Assembly: GCA_023376005.1 (NCBI GenBank)
Contig: CM042151.1
Span: 75,482,039 to 75,546,038 of the forward strand
From: Doryteuthis pealeii
Taxonomy: Eukaryota > Mollusca > Cephalopoda > Myopsida > Loliginidae
Length of the DNA: 64,000 nt
Reading direction: 5' to 3'
How positions within the stretch are numbered: the stretch's first letter is position 1; each line of letters begins with the position of its first letter. Below, in pieces: positions 44,376 to 55,374 of this stretch. A program made the translations under genes and the position numbers. The notes beneath the pieces are model-generated. The model saw only the letters and a list, made by a program, of their open reading frames with translations. It was not told where the DNA came from and made no database searches.

Positions 44376-45530
44376 GGTTTGGTGGTTGGTTTTGAGGGCT
44401 ATCACAATGCAAGTGTAAAGAAAAATGAGGTAATTATGATATTGTTTGTTTACCTTTGATTTATTCTTAATATTTCGATATAAAGATCTCTTCGTCAGAA
44501 GATTTCTGAAGGTCCAGAGCTGTTAGCTTGTTGCTAGGTTCTGTCCATTTTATTGTATTACAAAAAAAAAAAACAGCTGTGCCTTGGAGATCATACACGC
44601 ACTACTAAGGCCTACCTAATGTTTAAAAAAAAGGGTAGGCCAAACCTGGAATGGTACTAAGACATTGTTGGACAGATACCCACACATAAACAGACACACA
44701 CACACACACAGACTTACACCCGCCCTGTCGGCTGGGCGTTAGAATGTACCGACTGCACCTCTTCAGAGGGGTAAGACTCCCCCAATGGGGCCACCTGTTA
44801 GCCGTGGGTGGCGACCCGTGATGCTTAAGGATAGAACCCAGGTGGATGAGCAGTTCATGATTTGCAATATTCCAATTTAGGCTTTTCTTGGGCTAGACGG
44901 CGGTCAGATCAATCGGCTGGCCACGTCAAGCCCTAGCACCTATATGATTTTCCCAACCCTATTGCCCTTATGGCAAGCCCCAACCCCCTTTTTATCATAT
45001 GGGTGCTAGAAGGCGGTGACTGAGGGTCCATATGTCCTGGGAATGACGTTAAACTCTATCTGATAGTGAGGTTCCAATTCTGGAGGTTTGGTGAATGTGG
45101 AGCACCCCTTCATCACCATTGCTCCCTGGTCCACTCTGACCTGGAGTGGTAGTACCTGTTAGGGTCCCATCTATGGGTTGAATAGAAAAACATGAGTTTA
45201 TAAACAAAATTGTATTATGCATTAAGAATGAATTTATTTCACAACTTTGTCTGCATTAAATGACCCACCAAGGTTGATATGCCGTAAAACAAAACAAACC
45301 AACCAGACTTACACATGCACACACAGTGAATTTCAAAGATGACTGTCATACAACAGAATGGACAGAACATAGCAATAAGCTAACAGCTCTGGACCTTCAG
45401 AAATCTTCTGATGAAGAGATCTTTATCCTGAAATATTAAGAATAAATCAAAGGTAAACAAACAACAACATAGTTACCTCATTTTTCTTTACACTTGCATT
45501 TTTATAGCCTTCAAAACCAACCACCAAACC
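44376..45530. repeat. Fold-back element with D1 in its loop
   Basis: Left arm 44376-44553 (GGTTTGGTGGTTGGTTTTGA to GCTAGGTTCTGTCCATTTT) is mirrored by 45350-45530 (GAATGGACAGAACATAGCAA to CAACCACCAAACC). The D1 element 44720-45303 with its target-site duplication is in the spacer, so the fold-back was there first. Confidence 0.88.
44720..45303 (+). mobile_element. D1 element with 11-bp target-site duplication
   Basis: A 584-bp complete D1, flanked by perfect CAGACTTACAC at 44709-44719 and 45304-45314. It lies in the loop of a fold-back element (44376-45530). Confidence 0.92.
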
Positions 45531-45556
45531 AATGCATCAAGCAAATCATAAAACCC

Positions 45557-45600
<44 letters not shown>

Positions 45601-45648
45601 GAACTCGAGTGACAATTCCTGTCGTACAAGTTTCTGTTCAAGGTGTCT

Positions 45649-46170
45649 GAGTAAAGAAAAGAAATGTAGATGGATAAAAATGAATTTTATCGATATCACT
45701 TTTAATCACTTACACATGTGTTTCGGTCTGTTTATCAAAATGTATACGGATTTACGTTATTATTATTATTAAAATAATCAGATGGAGTTGAAATGATGAT
45801 GATAATAATAATAGGAAAAATGTATAAAATGTTCCGTTAGGGACAGTTAAAAATAACTGTCCCTAATGGCCTCTGCGTTCATAACGATTTAAAAAATATT
45901 CTTTTTCGAATATTTGAAATTCTATTCTTGTCTCCAACTCAAAAAATAAAAATACCACTCTGATGAAGGTCGGCAAAATCTCTCTGTGTACGGAACATTT
46001 TATACATTTTTCCTATTATTATTATTATCATCATCATTTCAACTCCATCTGATTATTTTAATAATAATAATAACATAAATCCGTATACATTTTGATAAAC
46101 AGACCGAAACACATGTGTAAGTGATAGATAAAATTCATTTTTATCCATCTACATTTCTTTTCTTTACTCA
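45649..46170. repeat. Fold-back element, about 190-bp arms
   Basis: Left arm 45649-45839 (GAGTAAAGAAAAGAAATGTA, CACATGTGTTTCGGTCTG to ATAAAATGTTCCGTTAG) is mirrored by 45987-46170. The spacer holds a second hairpin (AGGGACAGTTAAAAATAACTGTCCCT is its core, 45839-45866). Trinucleotide ATT/ATG repeats lie inside both arms. Confidence 0.9.
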
Positions 46171-46216
46171 TTTTTTCCTCATATATATATATATATATAA
46201 AATAAATTTAATGTAG

Positions 46217-46342
46217 TGTGGACAGGAAGTCAACAGCACTTGGTAAGTGACAGTTTCTCACCTATGTGATTTTCAAACCAAGAGCTTGGTTTGAAAATTG
46301 CATAGGCAAAAAACTCAGTTACTAAGCACTGTTAACATCATG
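46217..46342. repeat. Imperfect palindrome
   Basis: AGTGACAGTTTCTCACCTAT with GATTTTCAAACCAAGAGCTT is followed by the mirror GGTTTGAAAATTGCATAGGC and CTCAGTTACTAAGCACTG. A similar small hairpin (TGAGAGCCATATGTGGCTCTCA) lies at 46546-46567. Confidence 0.75.
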
Positions 46343-46704
46343 TTACCTTAAGTTAGATATACATGCTCTACCAATGATATTGAGCACTATTTACTTATAG
46401 ATATAGCATATTATATTATATATATATATATACTATACTTATCCTATTCTATTCATAAACCCTTGTGGTAAGAAAAAAAAGGGGGGGCAAATTGTTAGTA
46501 AAAATATACTACATCTGGCTCTCAGTATTCTTTGTGGCATGTTTGAGAGCCATATGTGGCTCTCAAACCACATTTAAAATAAAGGATAAAATCTTGTGAA
46601 AACGTTTGAGTAGATGCCTCTAATTTGTCTTGAACAGTGAAAAGGTTAAAGAAAAAAAATTGGAAAGAAATTCAATAGGGTCTGTCCTGTGGTTGAGATA
46701 GTTG

Positions 46705-47052
46705 TACTGTATTTGACGGCATATAAGACGCACCCCCATTTCAGTAGGTCAGATTCAGGAAAAAAAGTTTTTAGTGTTGTTGAAATTCAAAATCTGTGTT
46801 TTCTTTTTTCTTCGTCACCATACACTCCTGTTAACCTTGATTATAACAATACCAGCAATAAAATAAGGATGCATGGAGTTTAGGGTAGGTAAAAGTACTG
46901 AGCGTAAGCTGGGTTAGTAAGCATCATAGAGAAGATTAGCCTAGGCTATGGGAGGTCTCCAACTTCACCTTCAATGTATAAGATGCAGGGCAATTTTTTT
47001 AGCCAAAATTTTGAAGAAAAAAAGTGCGTCCTATATGCCGTCAAATACGGTA
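46705..47052. mobile_element. MITE with about 29-bp terminal inverted repeats
   Basis: TACTGTATTTGACGGCATAT with AAGACGCAC opens it and GTGCGTCCTATATGCCGTCA with AATACGGTA closes it. 348 bp, non-coding. Related ends occur near 29705 (TACCGTATTTGACAGCAT), 41700 and 42872-42898. Superfamily not assigned. Confidence 0.82.
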
Positions 47053-47298
47053 TATTTCCTTCCAGTGCTGCTGTTGGTCAGTGTTTGAACCTATGTATTA
47101 AAAAAACTTAAATGCTGATTTTCAGATAATGGTTTAAAGACTAATTTTAAAAAAATTTTTTTATCTGTCTTAATTGCCAGGAGGGGGAGGCGTTTCAATA
47201 TGTTCTCTTCGATTATTCAAGTCTTGGGGTAGGCAGATTACATGAACTATTTTATGTTGTAATTGGATATGTTCCAGTAAATTAAACTTAGATGAATT

Positions 47299-47510
47299 GG
47301 ACCATATGACCTTTAGGCACCCCTTTTACAATCCCGATTCATAAGGACATTTTTTTCATTTACACTGTCAAAATCCGGTTGTTTGTTAGGGGTTAGTTTT
47401 ATAATTTAAAAAATAACTAAAAATCGTCTGTTAACAAACAACCGGATATTGACGGTGTAAATGAAAAAATGTCCTTATGAATCAAGATCGCAAAGGGGTC
47501 ATATGGTCTG
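47299..47510. repeat. Fold-back element, copy 1
   Basis: Left CATATGACCTTTAGGCACCC, CATTTACACTGTCAAAATCC; right GACGGTGTAAATGAAAAAAT, AGGGGTCATATGGTC. Arms about 95 bp. Confidence 0.88.
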
Positions 47511-47702
47511 ATAAGTGATGCCTTCCTATGATCTGGCTTCACTTCCTTTATAATTTCTTTTATAACTCAGTCTCTGAAGTGTGATGAATTTTCATTCATC
47601 AGTTATACTGTATAACCTTGATCTGATGGAACCTGGTGCTTTTAAATCACTTGGCTGTATGTCAAAATTTTGCTTAGTCAGACACATAGGCCTGAGATTG
47701 TT

Positions 47703-47917
47703 GTACCATATGACCTTTAGGCACCCCTTTTGCAATCTCGATTCATAAGGACATTTTTTTCATTTACACCGTCAAAATCCGGTTGTTTAGATTTAAAAAA
47801 AAAAATATAAAACTAACCCCTAACCCTAACAAACAACCGTATTTTGACGGTGTAAATGAAAAACATGTCCTTATGAATCGAGATCTCAAAAGGGGTGCCT
47901 AAAGGTAATATGGTCCA
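47703..47917. repeat. Fold-back element, copy 2
   Basis: Second copy of 47299-47510 (CATATGACCTTTAGGCACCC; right end GGTGCCTAAAGGTAATATGG). The spacer contains CCCCTAACCCTAAC. The two copies are 193 bp apart. Confidence 0.88.
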
Positions 47918-47961
47918 GATTGTTCATAGTACCGGCTGTTTCTAAGTGATCACATATCAAA

Positions 47962-48590
47962 GGGTAATCTGAACATTAGCCACATAAATGAGAGTAACTC
48001 TTGAGGAAGCCATGTGTTTTGATCGTCCATTTTCATTTCACCGTAAATCTACACTGAAAATATGAATTTGTTTGAATCAATACAACTGCATGTTTTAACA
48101 GGAAAATATCATAAAATGTGTTAAGTTTTTATGGTCCATCAAGCAAGAGCACTTGTCCGGCAGAAATCCTCTTGGTAAAGAATCCTAAGTTCCTTCGTCA
48201 ATCGTTGCAAGTATACTGTGAAAGAATCAGTGCTTAAGTAGTGTATCAGCTATGCAGTATGGCCAGTGATTGGCTAAGGAATAGACCACATGATCTTGCC
48301 TAGTCTATAAATCCAGGTGGGGAATTAGAGCACACCTTACATACAAAAATTCCAACAAAATGTGTTAATTGTGCTTGCGCATTATTTGAAATGAACTTAA
48401 TTGTTATTAAGAACACATTTTATGATATTTTTGTGTTAAAACATGCAGTTGTATTGATTCAAACAAATTCTTATTTTCAGTGTAGATTTACGGTGAAATG
48501 AAAATGGCTGACCAAAACATATGGCTTCCTCAAAGTGAGACAAACAAGGGGAGGTTACTCTCATTTATGTAGCTAATGTTCAGATTACCT
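47962..48590. repeat. Fold-back element with long spacer
   Basis: Left arm 47962-48122 (GGTAATCTGAACATTAGCCA to TATCATAAAATGTGTT) is mirrored by 48412-48590 (AACACATTTTATGATATT to GCTAATGTTCAGATTACC). The 290-bp spacer has an inverted relative at about 62980-63180. Confidence 0.87.
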
Positions 48591-48715
48591 ATCAAAGTAG
48601 ATATTTACCTTGCATTCCACGTATGTGAATGTGACACAAGGTCTTTTTAATGTGGGACCACCCATGAACAGAAGCTCATAGGATGGTGGATGCAAAAAAA
48701 TGTGTTATTCCCGTT

Positions 48716-48958
48716 AAACTATCTGATGGTGAGGTTCCAGTTCTGGATGTCTGGGGAATGTGGAGCACCCTTTCATCACCATTGCTCCCAGGTCCACTCT
48801 GACCCGGAGTGGTAGTACCTGTTAGGGTCTCATCTATGGGTTAAATTGGAAATTGTGTTTATAAAAAAATGAATATCCATTAAGAATGAATTTATTTCAA
48901 AACTTTGTCAGCATTAAATGACCCACTGAGGGTGATATGCAGTAAAACAAACCAAACT
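48716..48958 (+). mobile_element. D1 element, 5'-truncated
   Basis: Starts at TTAAACTATCTGATGGTGAG and ends with GCATTAAATGACCCACTGAG and GTGATATGCAGTAAAAC plus AAACC. Confidence 0.82.
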
Positions 48959-49221
48959 TTTTTTTTTATTTAAGAGTTGTTATACTGTATATACTCATGT
49001 AATGAATGATTTTTTTAAGACCAAATTTTCACCTAAAGAAACAAGGGGTTCATTACAAAAGATGTTTTTGAAACCTGAAGCTTACCTTGTTTCTAGGCCT
49101 AACCTTGCTATAACTTCCATTCTAAGTGTCCTTTTATAGCCAATACCTAAACAAAGACAATTAGTTAAGATAATAAAGTTTTCATTTAGCATTGTTGATT
49201 GTATATAATATGTACAAATTT

Positions 49222-49510
49222 GGAGGTGCATGGTGTAATGGTTAGAGTTGTAGGAAATGGACACGTCAATCTGAGTTCAATTCCTGGATGAAGCAGTTTG
49301 CATTTCACATGGTGCTAATACTCTTGGGAAAGGTAGGAATCCAATTCTCCCTCCAGCTATGGGTAAATAGCAGGGCAGACTGGGTTCTTTAACCATGGCT
49401 AAGTGACCAGTCTAGGAGAAGGAAAACTCAATTCAAACCTGTTAAACTCTGCTTAAGAAATTGACCTTGTGTCACACCCTGCTCATGTGGAGGGGTTGGT
49501 AAATATATAT
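49222..49510 (+). mobile_element. SINE-B, full length
   Basis: GGAGGTGCATGGTGTAATGG, GAGTTCAATTCCTGG, CTTGGGAAAGGTAGGAATCC, end GTGGAGGGGTTGGTAAATAT. Confidence 0.85.
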
Positions 49511-49967
49511 GATATGTATGAATATTATAAATAGTAAACAGTGTTATGTAAAAACTTCCCTAAAAGTCTTTGTTTAGGTGTTGGGTCAGACTAACTGGAA
49601 ATTAGATCATGGTCTATGTTTTTGAAATATTAGCCTAAGATTGTGAACACTTGTTTATAACTTTCTATGATATGTACATATATTATATTCTAGCACAATA
49701 AACTGCTTAATTCATTAAGTATGTTTGGAATATCCAAATAAACATAGTAGGCTACATCAAGGTCTAGACTACATTATTTATGTTATTGCATTGATTTTGA
49801 TAGTATGACAGTAGTTTTGAAAGTATAGATACATTTTAAAATGTTCTCTTTTTATGTAATAGGATGTTGAAATATTTTTATAGGCTAGCATAGGAAAAAC
49901 TTAAGGGTTGTTCATTACAGGCAATATATGATATATAAAAAAAAAAAAAAAACTTTTTGTGGCTAAA

Positions 49968-50175
49968 AATTAGAGGTAGCTCAGTCGGTAGAGCGTCCAA
50001 CTAGGAATCACAAGGTTCCTGGTTCGATACTGGCCCTCACCAACTCTGTATGACTAACAAAGGGATCTGTGCGGTAAAGTAAGGAGCTGATGGTAGGTGT
50101 GACATTCCACCTCAGACGCAAAAATAATCTCCTTGCTCTAGTGCTAGTGAAAAGAGGATAGACTCCTTTATTTGG
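49968..50175 (+). mobile_element. SINE-A, head and most of body
   Basis: Head GTAGCTCAGTCGGTAGAGCG and GGTTCGATACTGGCCCTCAC; body to GAAAAGAGGATAGACTCC, then lost. It is followed at once by a partial SINE-B. Confidence 0.82.
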
Positions 50176-50184
50176 TATATTGAA

Positions 50185-50385
50185 GTTGCTTGTGGTGTAG
50201 CGGTTATTGTCATAGGGAGTTCAAATCCTAAATGAGGATTTGCATTTCAAATAGCGCTAATACCCTTCTGAAAGGTATGAATCCAATTATTCTCTCTCCA
50301 GCTATGGATAAATAGTAGGTCAGCCTGTGTTCTAAAACTGGTTGCCATACCCAGGTTAAAGAAGGAAAACTGAATTCAAACCAGT
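50185..50385 (+). mobile_element. SINE-B, 3'-truncated
   Basis: GCTTGTGGTGTAGCGGTTAT, GAGTTCAAATCCTAA, CTTCTGAAAGGTATGAATCC to GAATTCAAACCAG. Confidence 0.75.
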
Positions 50386-51207
50386 TGTAGACATGGATAG
50401 GGATGGGCTCAGGTTATTCCTGCCAAAAACATGCTACATGAGTGGCACCTCCATGACCAAACCAAGTTACTGGACTTGTGAAGTGAAGATCTGGTATCAG
50501 TTCATTTTTTTTGCTAAGAAAATTTTCTGTATTTGAAATTAAATTTCTGTTAGTTCAGGACATATTTATGAACAATTTGATATTAGAATTACACAAATTT
50601 GGCCCTACACGACCAAAATATGTTGGAATAAGTTGTAAGCATCTTGATGTTTTTTTTGTTATGTTTAGTTTTTTTGTAAATTTTCTTATCAACTGTACAT
50701 ATAAAATGTTTTAAATCATTTAATCCATCTCTTATCTTCTCCAAGTGAATAATGAATTAAAAACTAATAAAATAGAATAAAAAAAGGATTAACAAACAAG
50801 AAAGCATCTTTGTAGTACTTATTACTTATTTTTACTCAGAGATTCTAATTAATTTATCAAATTTTCATTTGAGTTATAGAGTACCTCATGTGGTGTAATA
50901 GGTAGGAAGCTAGATTAAGCAGACCATTGTTAGTGAGTTTTGATTCTCACTGGGTGCCCCATTCTTCTAGCTTTCTGCCACGTTTCTTTTGATTTATTAA
51001 ACATTTATACTAGCTCTTTTTTTATCACAGTGTTTCAATCCTACAATTTTATTAACTACAATATATAATAATTATATAATAATCATTATCCATTAAAATA
51101 ATATCATTATATATATATATATATATTATATATATATATATATTATATATATATATAAAACGGCTCAAAATAAAGTGATAATAGAAATGTAATCACAGCT
51201 GTTCCTG

Positions 51208-51208
<1 letters not shown>

Positions 51209-51261
<53 letters not shown>
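51209..51261. repeat. Poly(A) run, about 52 bases
   Basis: Uninterrupted A tract after GCTGTTCCTGAAA. Too long for most SINE tails here; it may be a retroposed poly(A) tail or an assembly-expanded homopolymer. Other runs: T at 43770-43801, A at 52542-52566, 59909-59932, 59991-60019 and 60568-60591. Confidence 0.85.
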
Positions 51262-51263
<2 letters not shown>

Positions 51264-51351
51264 AAATTTTCATGTATTTAGTAAAATAACTTTAAATTGG
51301 TCTACTTGAACTCAAAAAGTCTCTGATATTAGTAGACAAGTTCATATAAAG

Positions 51352-51560
51352 TAAAGTCGTCGGGGTGGCCCTATGTCGGTAGCAGCCACACAGCGAGGGA
51401 GTGTATCCCTTTTCACTTGTGCTTGACCAGTGTCTGAGGTGGAATGCCATACCTACCATCAGCTCCTCACTTTACCGCACAGATCCCTGTGCTACTGCTA
51501 CACTGAGTTGGTGAGGGCTGGTATCGAACCAGGAACCTTGTGGTTCTCAGCTTGGTAGAA
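51352..51560 (-). mobile_element. SINE-A, most of body
   Basis: - strand GAACCACAAGGTTCCTGGTT, CGATACCAGCCCTCACCAAC to CCCCGACGACTTTACTTT. The first part of the head is missing. Confidence 0.8.
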
Positions 51561-51669
51561 ATATCTCATCTACTGAAAGTAATGAAAACATAGGTAAAGC
51601 ATAGGTCTGCTATTGATGATATAGAAATCAGATCTCTAACAAAATAAAATTTAAAAAAAAAAAAAAAAA

Positions 51670-51800
51670 AAAAACGGTATTCTTACAAGCTGTAGCAGTA
51701 CTAATGTATGGCTGTACTACTTGGACTAATGAAATACTTGGAGAAAGAGCTAGATGGGGACTACATAAAGATGCTGTATACTATTTTGGGTAATTTATGA
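51670..51800 (+). mobile_element. LINE reverse-transcriptase fragment
   Basis: TTACAAGCTGTAGCAGTACT, AATGTATGGCTGTACTACTT and GAAAGAGCTAGATGGGGACT correspond to the FFQAV..VLLYGCTT..L region of the LINE at 61651. Confidence 0.65.
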
Positions 51801-52259
51801 GGAAGTGCGTCCCGGTCTCCTGCCTCAAAAATTGCTACCCAGTGACTATTAAAATAACGACATAGCTCAGTCTATTCAAAACTATCCATCTTCATATCTA
51901 TCTATCTATCTAAATTTATTCATATTTATCTGTATTACTTTAAATACTAAGATTTTTTTTTATTCATGTTTTTTAGTTTAAATAAACAATTACGACAAAA
52001 AAAGAAGCGACCCCCCCCCCCAAATACATTTACTTGTCGAAAATATCTATCTATCTCCATTTGTTCATATCTATCTATATTATTTTGTTTGTTTATCTAT
52101 CTCAGTCTATTCCAAACTATATATCCATCTTCATATCTAAACAAGAATTACGATAAATAAACAAGAATTACGACAAGCTGGGGTCGTTATTTTGATAGTC
52201 ACCTGGTAGCAATTTTTGAGGCAAGAGACTGGGACACATTTCCTCATAAATTACCCTAT

Positions 52260-52500
52260 TTTGAACAAATCCTGGAAGCTGTATTCTACAAAACAGCAGA
52301 TTTATGGCCACTTATTTCTCATCTCTCAAACCATCCAAGTTAGATGAGAAAGTCATGCTGAAAATAATAATGAACACATCAGTGATGTTTTGTACACATG
52401 GACACACCAGTGTTGGCCAACCAGCAAAAACTTACATTCATCCATTCTGTGCAGACACTGGATACCATCTAGAAGACCTACCAATATACTTCTGTTAATT
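52260..52500 (+). mobile_element. LINE reverse-transcriptase C-terminal fragment
   Basis: Open frame reads MATYFSSLKPSKLDEKVMLK and THGHTSVGQPAKTYIHPFCA, then DTGYHLEDLP, the same region as 61651-62382. Together with 51670-51800 it may be one copy broken by about 450 bp of ATCT-rich sequence. Confidence 0.72.
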
Positions 52501-52754
52501 GGTGATGAATTTCAATTGGTTTAATGCCTTTTGCAGTTAATTAAAAAAAAAAAAAAAAAAAAAAAATGCCAATTCACACTCTGCAGTAGTGTCAATTGGT
52601 AGCTCATACAGAAATGACTGCCAAGCCAAGACCGAGCGTGGCAGTGATGCACAACAAACTACAATGTTGCCAATAGTTACACAAACAGTTTCTCTGCATC
52701 CCCAAGCACTTTGGAAACATTACTTTTGGGATTATCCTCCTATATGGCAATTGC

Positions 52755-53038
52755 ATTGTTGGAGGTACGTGGGGTAATGGTTAGAGTCGTAGGAAATGGA
52801 CTTATCAACCAGAGTTCAAATCCTGGACAAAGCTGTTTACATTTCACATAGCACTAATACCCTTGGGAAAGATATGAATCCAACTACTCTCCCTCCAGCT
52901 ATGGGTAAATAGTAGGGCAGATTGGGCTCTTTAACAATGGGTAGGTAACCAGTCTAGAAGGAAAACTCTGAATTCAAACCTGTTAAACTCTGCTTAGGAA
53001 ATTGACCTTGTGTTACATCCTACTCATGTGGAGGGGTT

Positions 53039-53045
<7 letters not shown>
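52755..53045 (+). mobile_element. SINE-B, full length
   Basis: TGGAGGTACGTGGGGTAATG, GAGTTCAAATCCTGG, end GTGGAGGGGTTGGTATATAT running into a long AT microsatellite. Confidence 0.85.
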
Positions 53046-53112
<67 letters not shown>

Positions 53113-53429
53113 ATAGCAATTGCTAAAGTCATATAATGAATAAAATTAGATTTTTATGAAATAACTGAAGTGATAGTCACTATTTTTAAGAACAAGTTTC
53201 AATCACAAACATGCAATATTGACCCCTTCACACTATGATCACAACTGCTCACTGCTACTAGTGCATGTGCAGGGGCAATTTTAAATCCAGGAGATCATTT
53301 TGCTGGACCCTGGAATTAGGCTAGATTCTTTCAGGGAGAGGGGCAACACTATGGAAACATGTACATTGTAGGTTTATATTTGTTTCTTTTGTAGTTTAAG
53401 ATGTTTTTTGGGGTTTTTTTTCAGTTATA

Positions 53430-54440
53430 TATCAATATTAGATAGGGATACTTTATATTTTATACACAATTATATGGTTTCAATTATTTCTATCTAATAA
53501 TAATTATATGGCTTCAGGTAATTATTTCTATTCAATAATAATTTGTTTGCAGTTATATGGTTTTAAGTAACTAATCTTATTATAATGGAGATAGTGTGTT
53601 TTTCTATCTGTAACCGAAACTATATTACTACTCATATCACTATTCCCTTAGTTATTGACATCACATTTTCCATGATTGTAATTTTATTTAAACCTCAATT
53701 ATTAATAAAATTGTTTTACATTATTAATACTGTTGACCATATCTACGTATTAATAACATGCAATTGTATTTATGTATACAACAAAATAGCGGTTTACAGT
53801 TTGAACGAGAAGCCTAATTTGCATATTTATATTTAAAATTTTATTTTAATAAATATGTGCTTGGTATTATTGATTTCTAATTGTTTGGTTTTATCTTAAG
53901 AAATATAAACAAAAATCTCGTGGATAAATCTTTAAAAAAATTTATTTACAAGAAGAAATAACTGTAATATTATCCTTTACTTCCTATTTTAACTAAAAGT
54001 TAAATTAGGAAAATTTACCAATGAAAGAGGGGAGTAATGGAAAATGATGGAATAGCTAGTAATAATAATCCACAGTAAACAATTATAGCTTCAAGTAACT
54101 ATTCATAATACAAATTATTTTTACACAGTTATAATGGTTTTAAATATTCCTAATACAATTAAAAAAAATTTTTTTTTTTTAATTTTTTAAACAGCTATTT
54201 GACACATAGATGAGAGTCTAACAGGTACTACCACTCTGGGTCAAAACAGACCAGGAAGTAATACCAATGAAGGAGTACACCACACTCCCTAAAACTGGAA
54301 CCTCACCATGAGATGCAGTTTAGCGTCATACTTAGGAACCCTCCTCTTTTTAGGGTGGGTGGGGTGAGTCTTACCACTCTGCAGGGGATACAGTCTATAT
54401 ATAGTGTATTCTAAGACCTACTGACGGAAGTGACTGTCAT
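53430..54440 (-). mobile_element. D2 element split by a Helitron
   Basis: - strand D2: head and central block at 54205-54440 and internal units at 54060-54200 and 53430-53574. Removing 53575-54059 restores GTAACTAA|TAATAATAATCC, as in the reference D2. Confidence 0.78.
53575..54059 (+). mobile_element. Non-autonomous Helitron lacking its terminal hairpin
   Basis: Start TCTTATTATAATGGAGATAG; the body follows 6222-6864 to GAAAATGATGGAA, then ends directly TAGCTAG|T. The host D2 resumes exactly after CTAG, so this is a real end and not a break of the element by the flank. Confidence 0.78.
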
Positions 54441-54594
54441 TTATGAGCATGTGTGCTTACCAAAATCAAGGCTGATATAATTTATGACATTTTTTTTGTT
54501 GTTTTTCCCATTCTGTTGGCAGAGCTTAGAATATGCTGACTATTCCCTGCAGAGAGTTAAGACCCACCTTCAAAAATCAAGTGTTGGGTGGCTG

Positions 54595-55015
54595 GTTGAA
54601 TTTAATGGCATGTCAATCCATTGGGTCATTTTATGCTGAAGATGTTTTGTTTGATTAATTCTTGATGGGTACTCAATTTTGGGGGAGAAGGAAAAAGAAT
54701 TAAAAAATCAAAACATGAATTAAAATTAGTTTAGCTAGCATGACACATAACATGCAAAGAATAAAGAACCCCCCCAAAAAAAATAAAACCGGCTTACAGT
54801 ATTTTAGAGGATTTACATTTTTTTTTTAAACACTTTTTTTTAGAACTCATTTTGTTCTATTTTACCCACAGATGAGACCCTAGTTGGTACTACCACTCCA
54901 GGTCAGAGTGGACCTGGGAGTAATGGTGATGAAGGGGTACTCCACATTCCTCAAGTTCTAGAACTGGAACTTCACTATTAGATAGAGTTTAACGTCATAC
55001 CCAGGACAAATCTTT
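54595..55015 (-). mobile_element. D1 element, 3' part, interrupted
   Basis: On the - strand: AACTCTATCTAATAGTGAAG, CCACTCTGACCTGGAGTGG, then about 170 bp of other sequence, then the tail with GGGTACCC-type linker and AAAATGACCCAATGG. A D2-like head on the + strand (54525-54580) abuts it in inverted orientation. Confidence 0.65.
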
Positions 55016-55079
55016 ATAAAAAGGACAATTCTATTCTAAACTAAAGATACCAGGATTTTATAATTTCTAGTAGAACATT

Positions 55080-55328
55080 ATAAAGTCGTTGGGGCGGCCT
55101 AAAGTCAGTATCAGCCAGTCAGCGAGGGAGTCTATATCCCCTTTTCACTAGCGCTAGACCAAGGAGATTTTTTTATCTGAGGTGGAGCGCCACACCTACT
55201 ATCAGCTCCTTACTTTACCGCACAGATCCCTGTGCAACTCATACGCTGAGTTGGCGAGGACCGGTATCGAAACTAGGAACCTTGTGGTTTCTAGCCGAAC
55301 GCTCTACCGACTGAGCTAACCTGGCCCT
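55080..55328 (-). mobile_element. SINE-A, full length
   Basis: - strand head GGTTAGCTCAGTCGGTAGAG, CGTTCGGCTAGAAACCACAA; body to CCCCAACGACTTTATAA. Very close to the 18697 copy. Confidence 0.85.
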
Positions 55329-55374
55329 TTATACAAAACAGATATGATTAGGTATTATTTATTTCAACTATTTG

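Noticed and set aside
44134..44418. 94-codon hydrophobic + strand frame
   Set aside because: Starts after a T run, ends inside an AT microsatellite and the arm of a fold-back; no homologue recognised and no splice or promoter context.
47815..47835. Telomere-like repeat (CCCCTAACCCTAAC)
   Set aside because: Two units only, in the loop of a fold-back element whose other copy has a degenerate form; not an interstitial telomere array.
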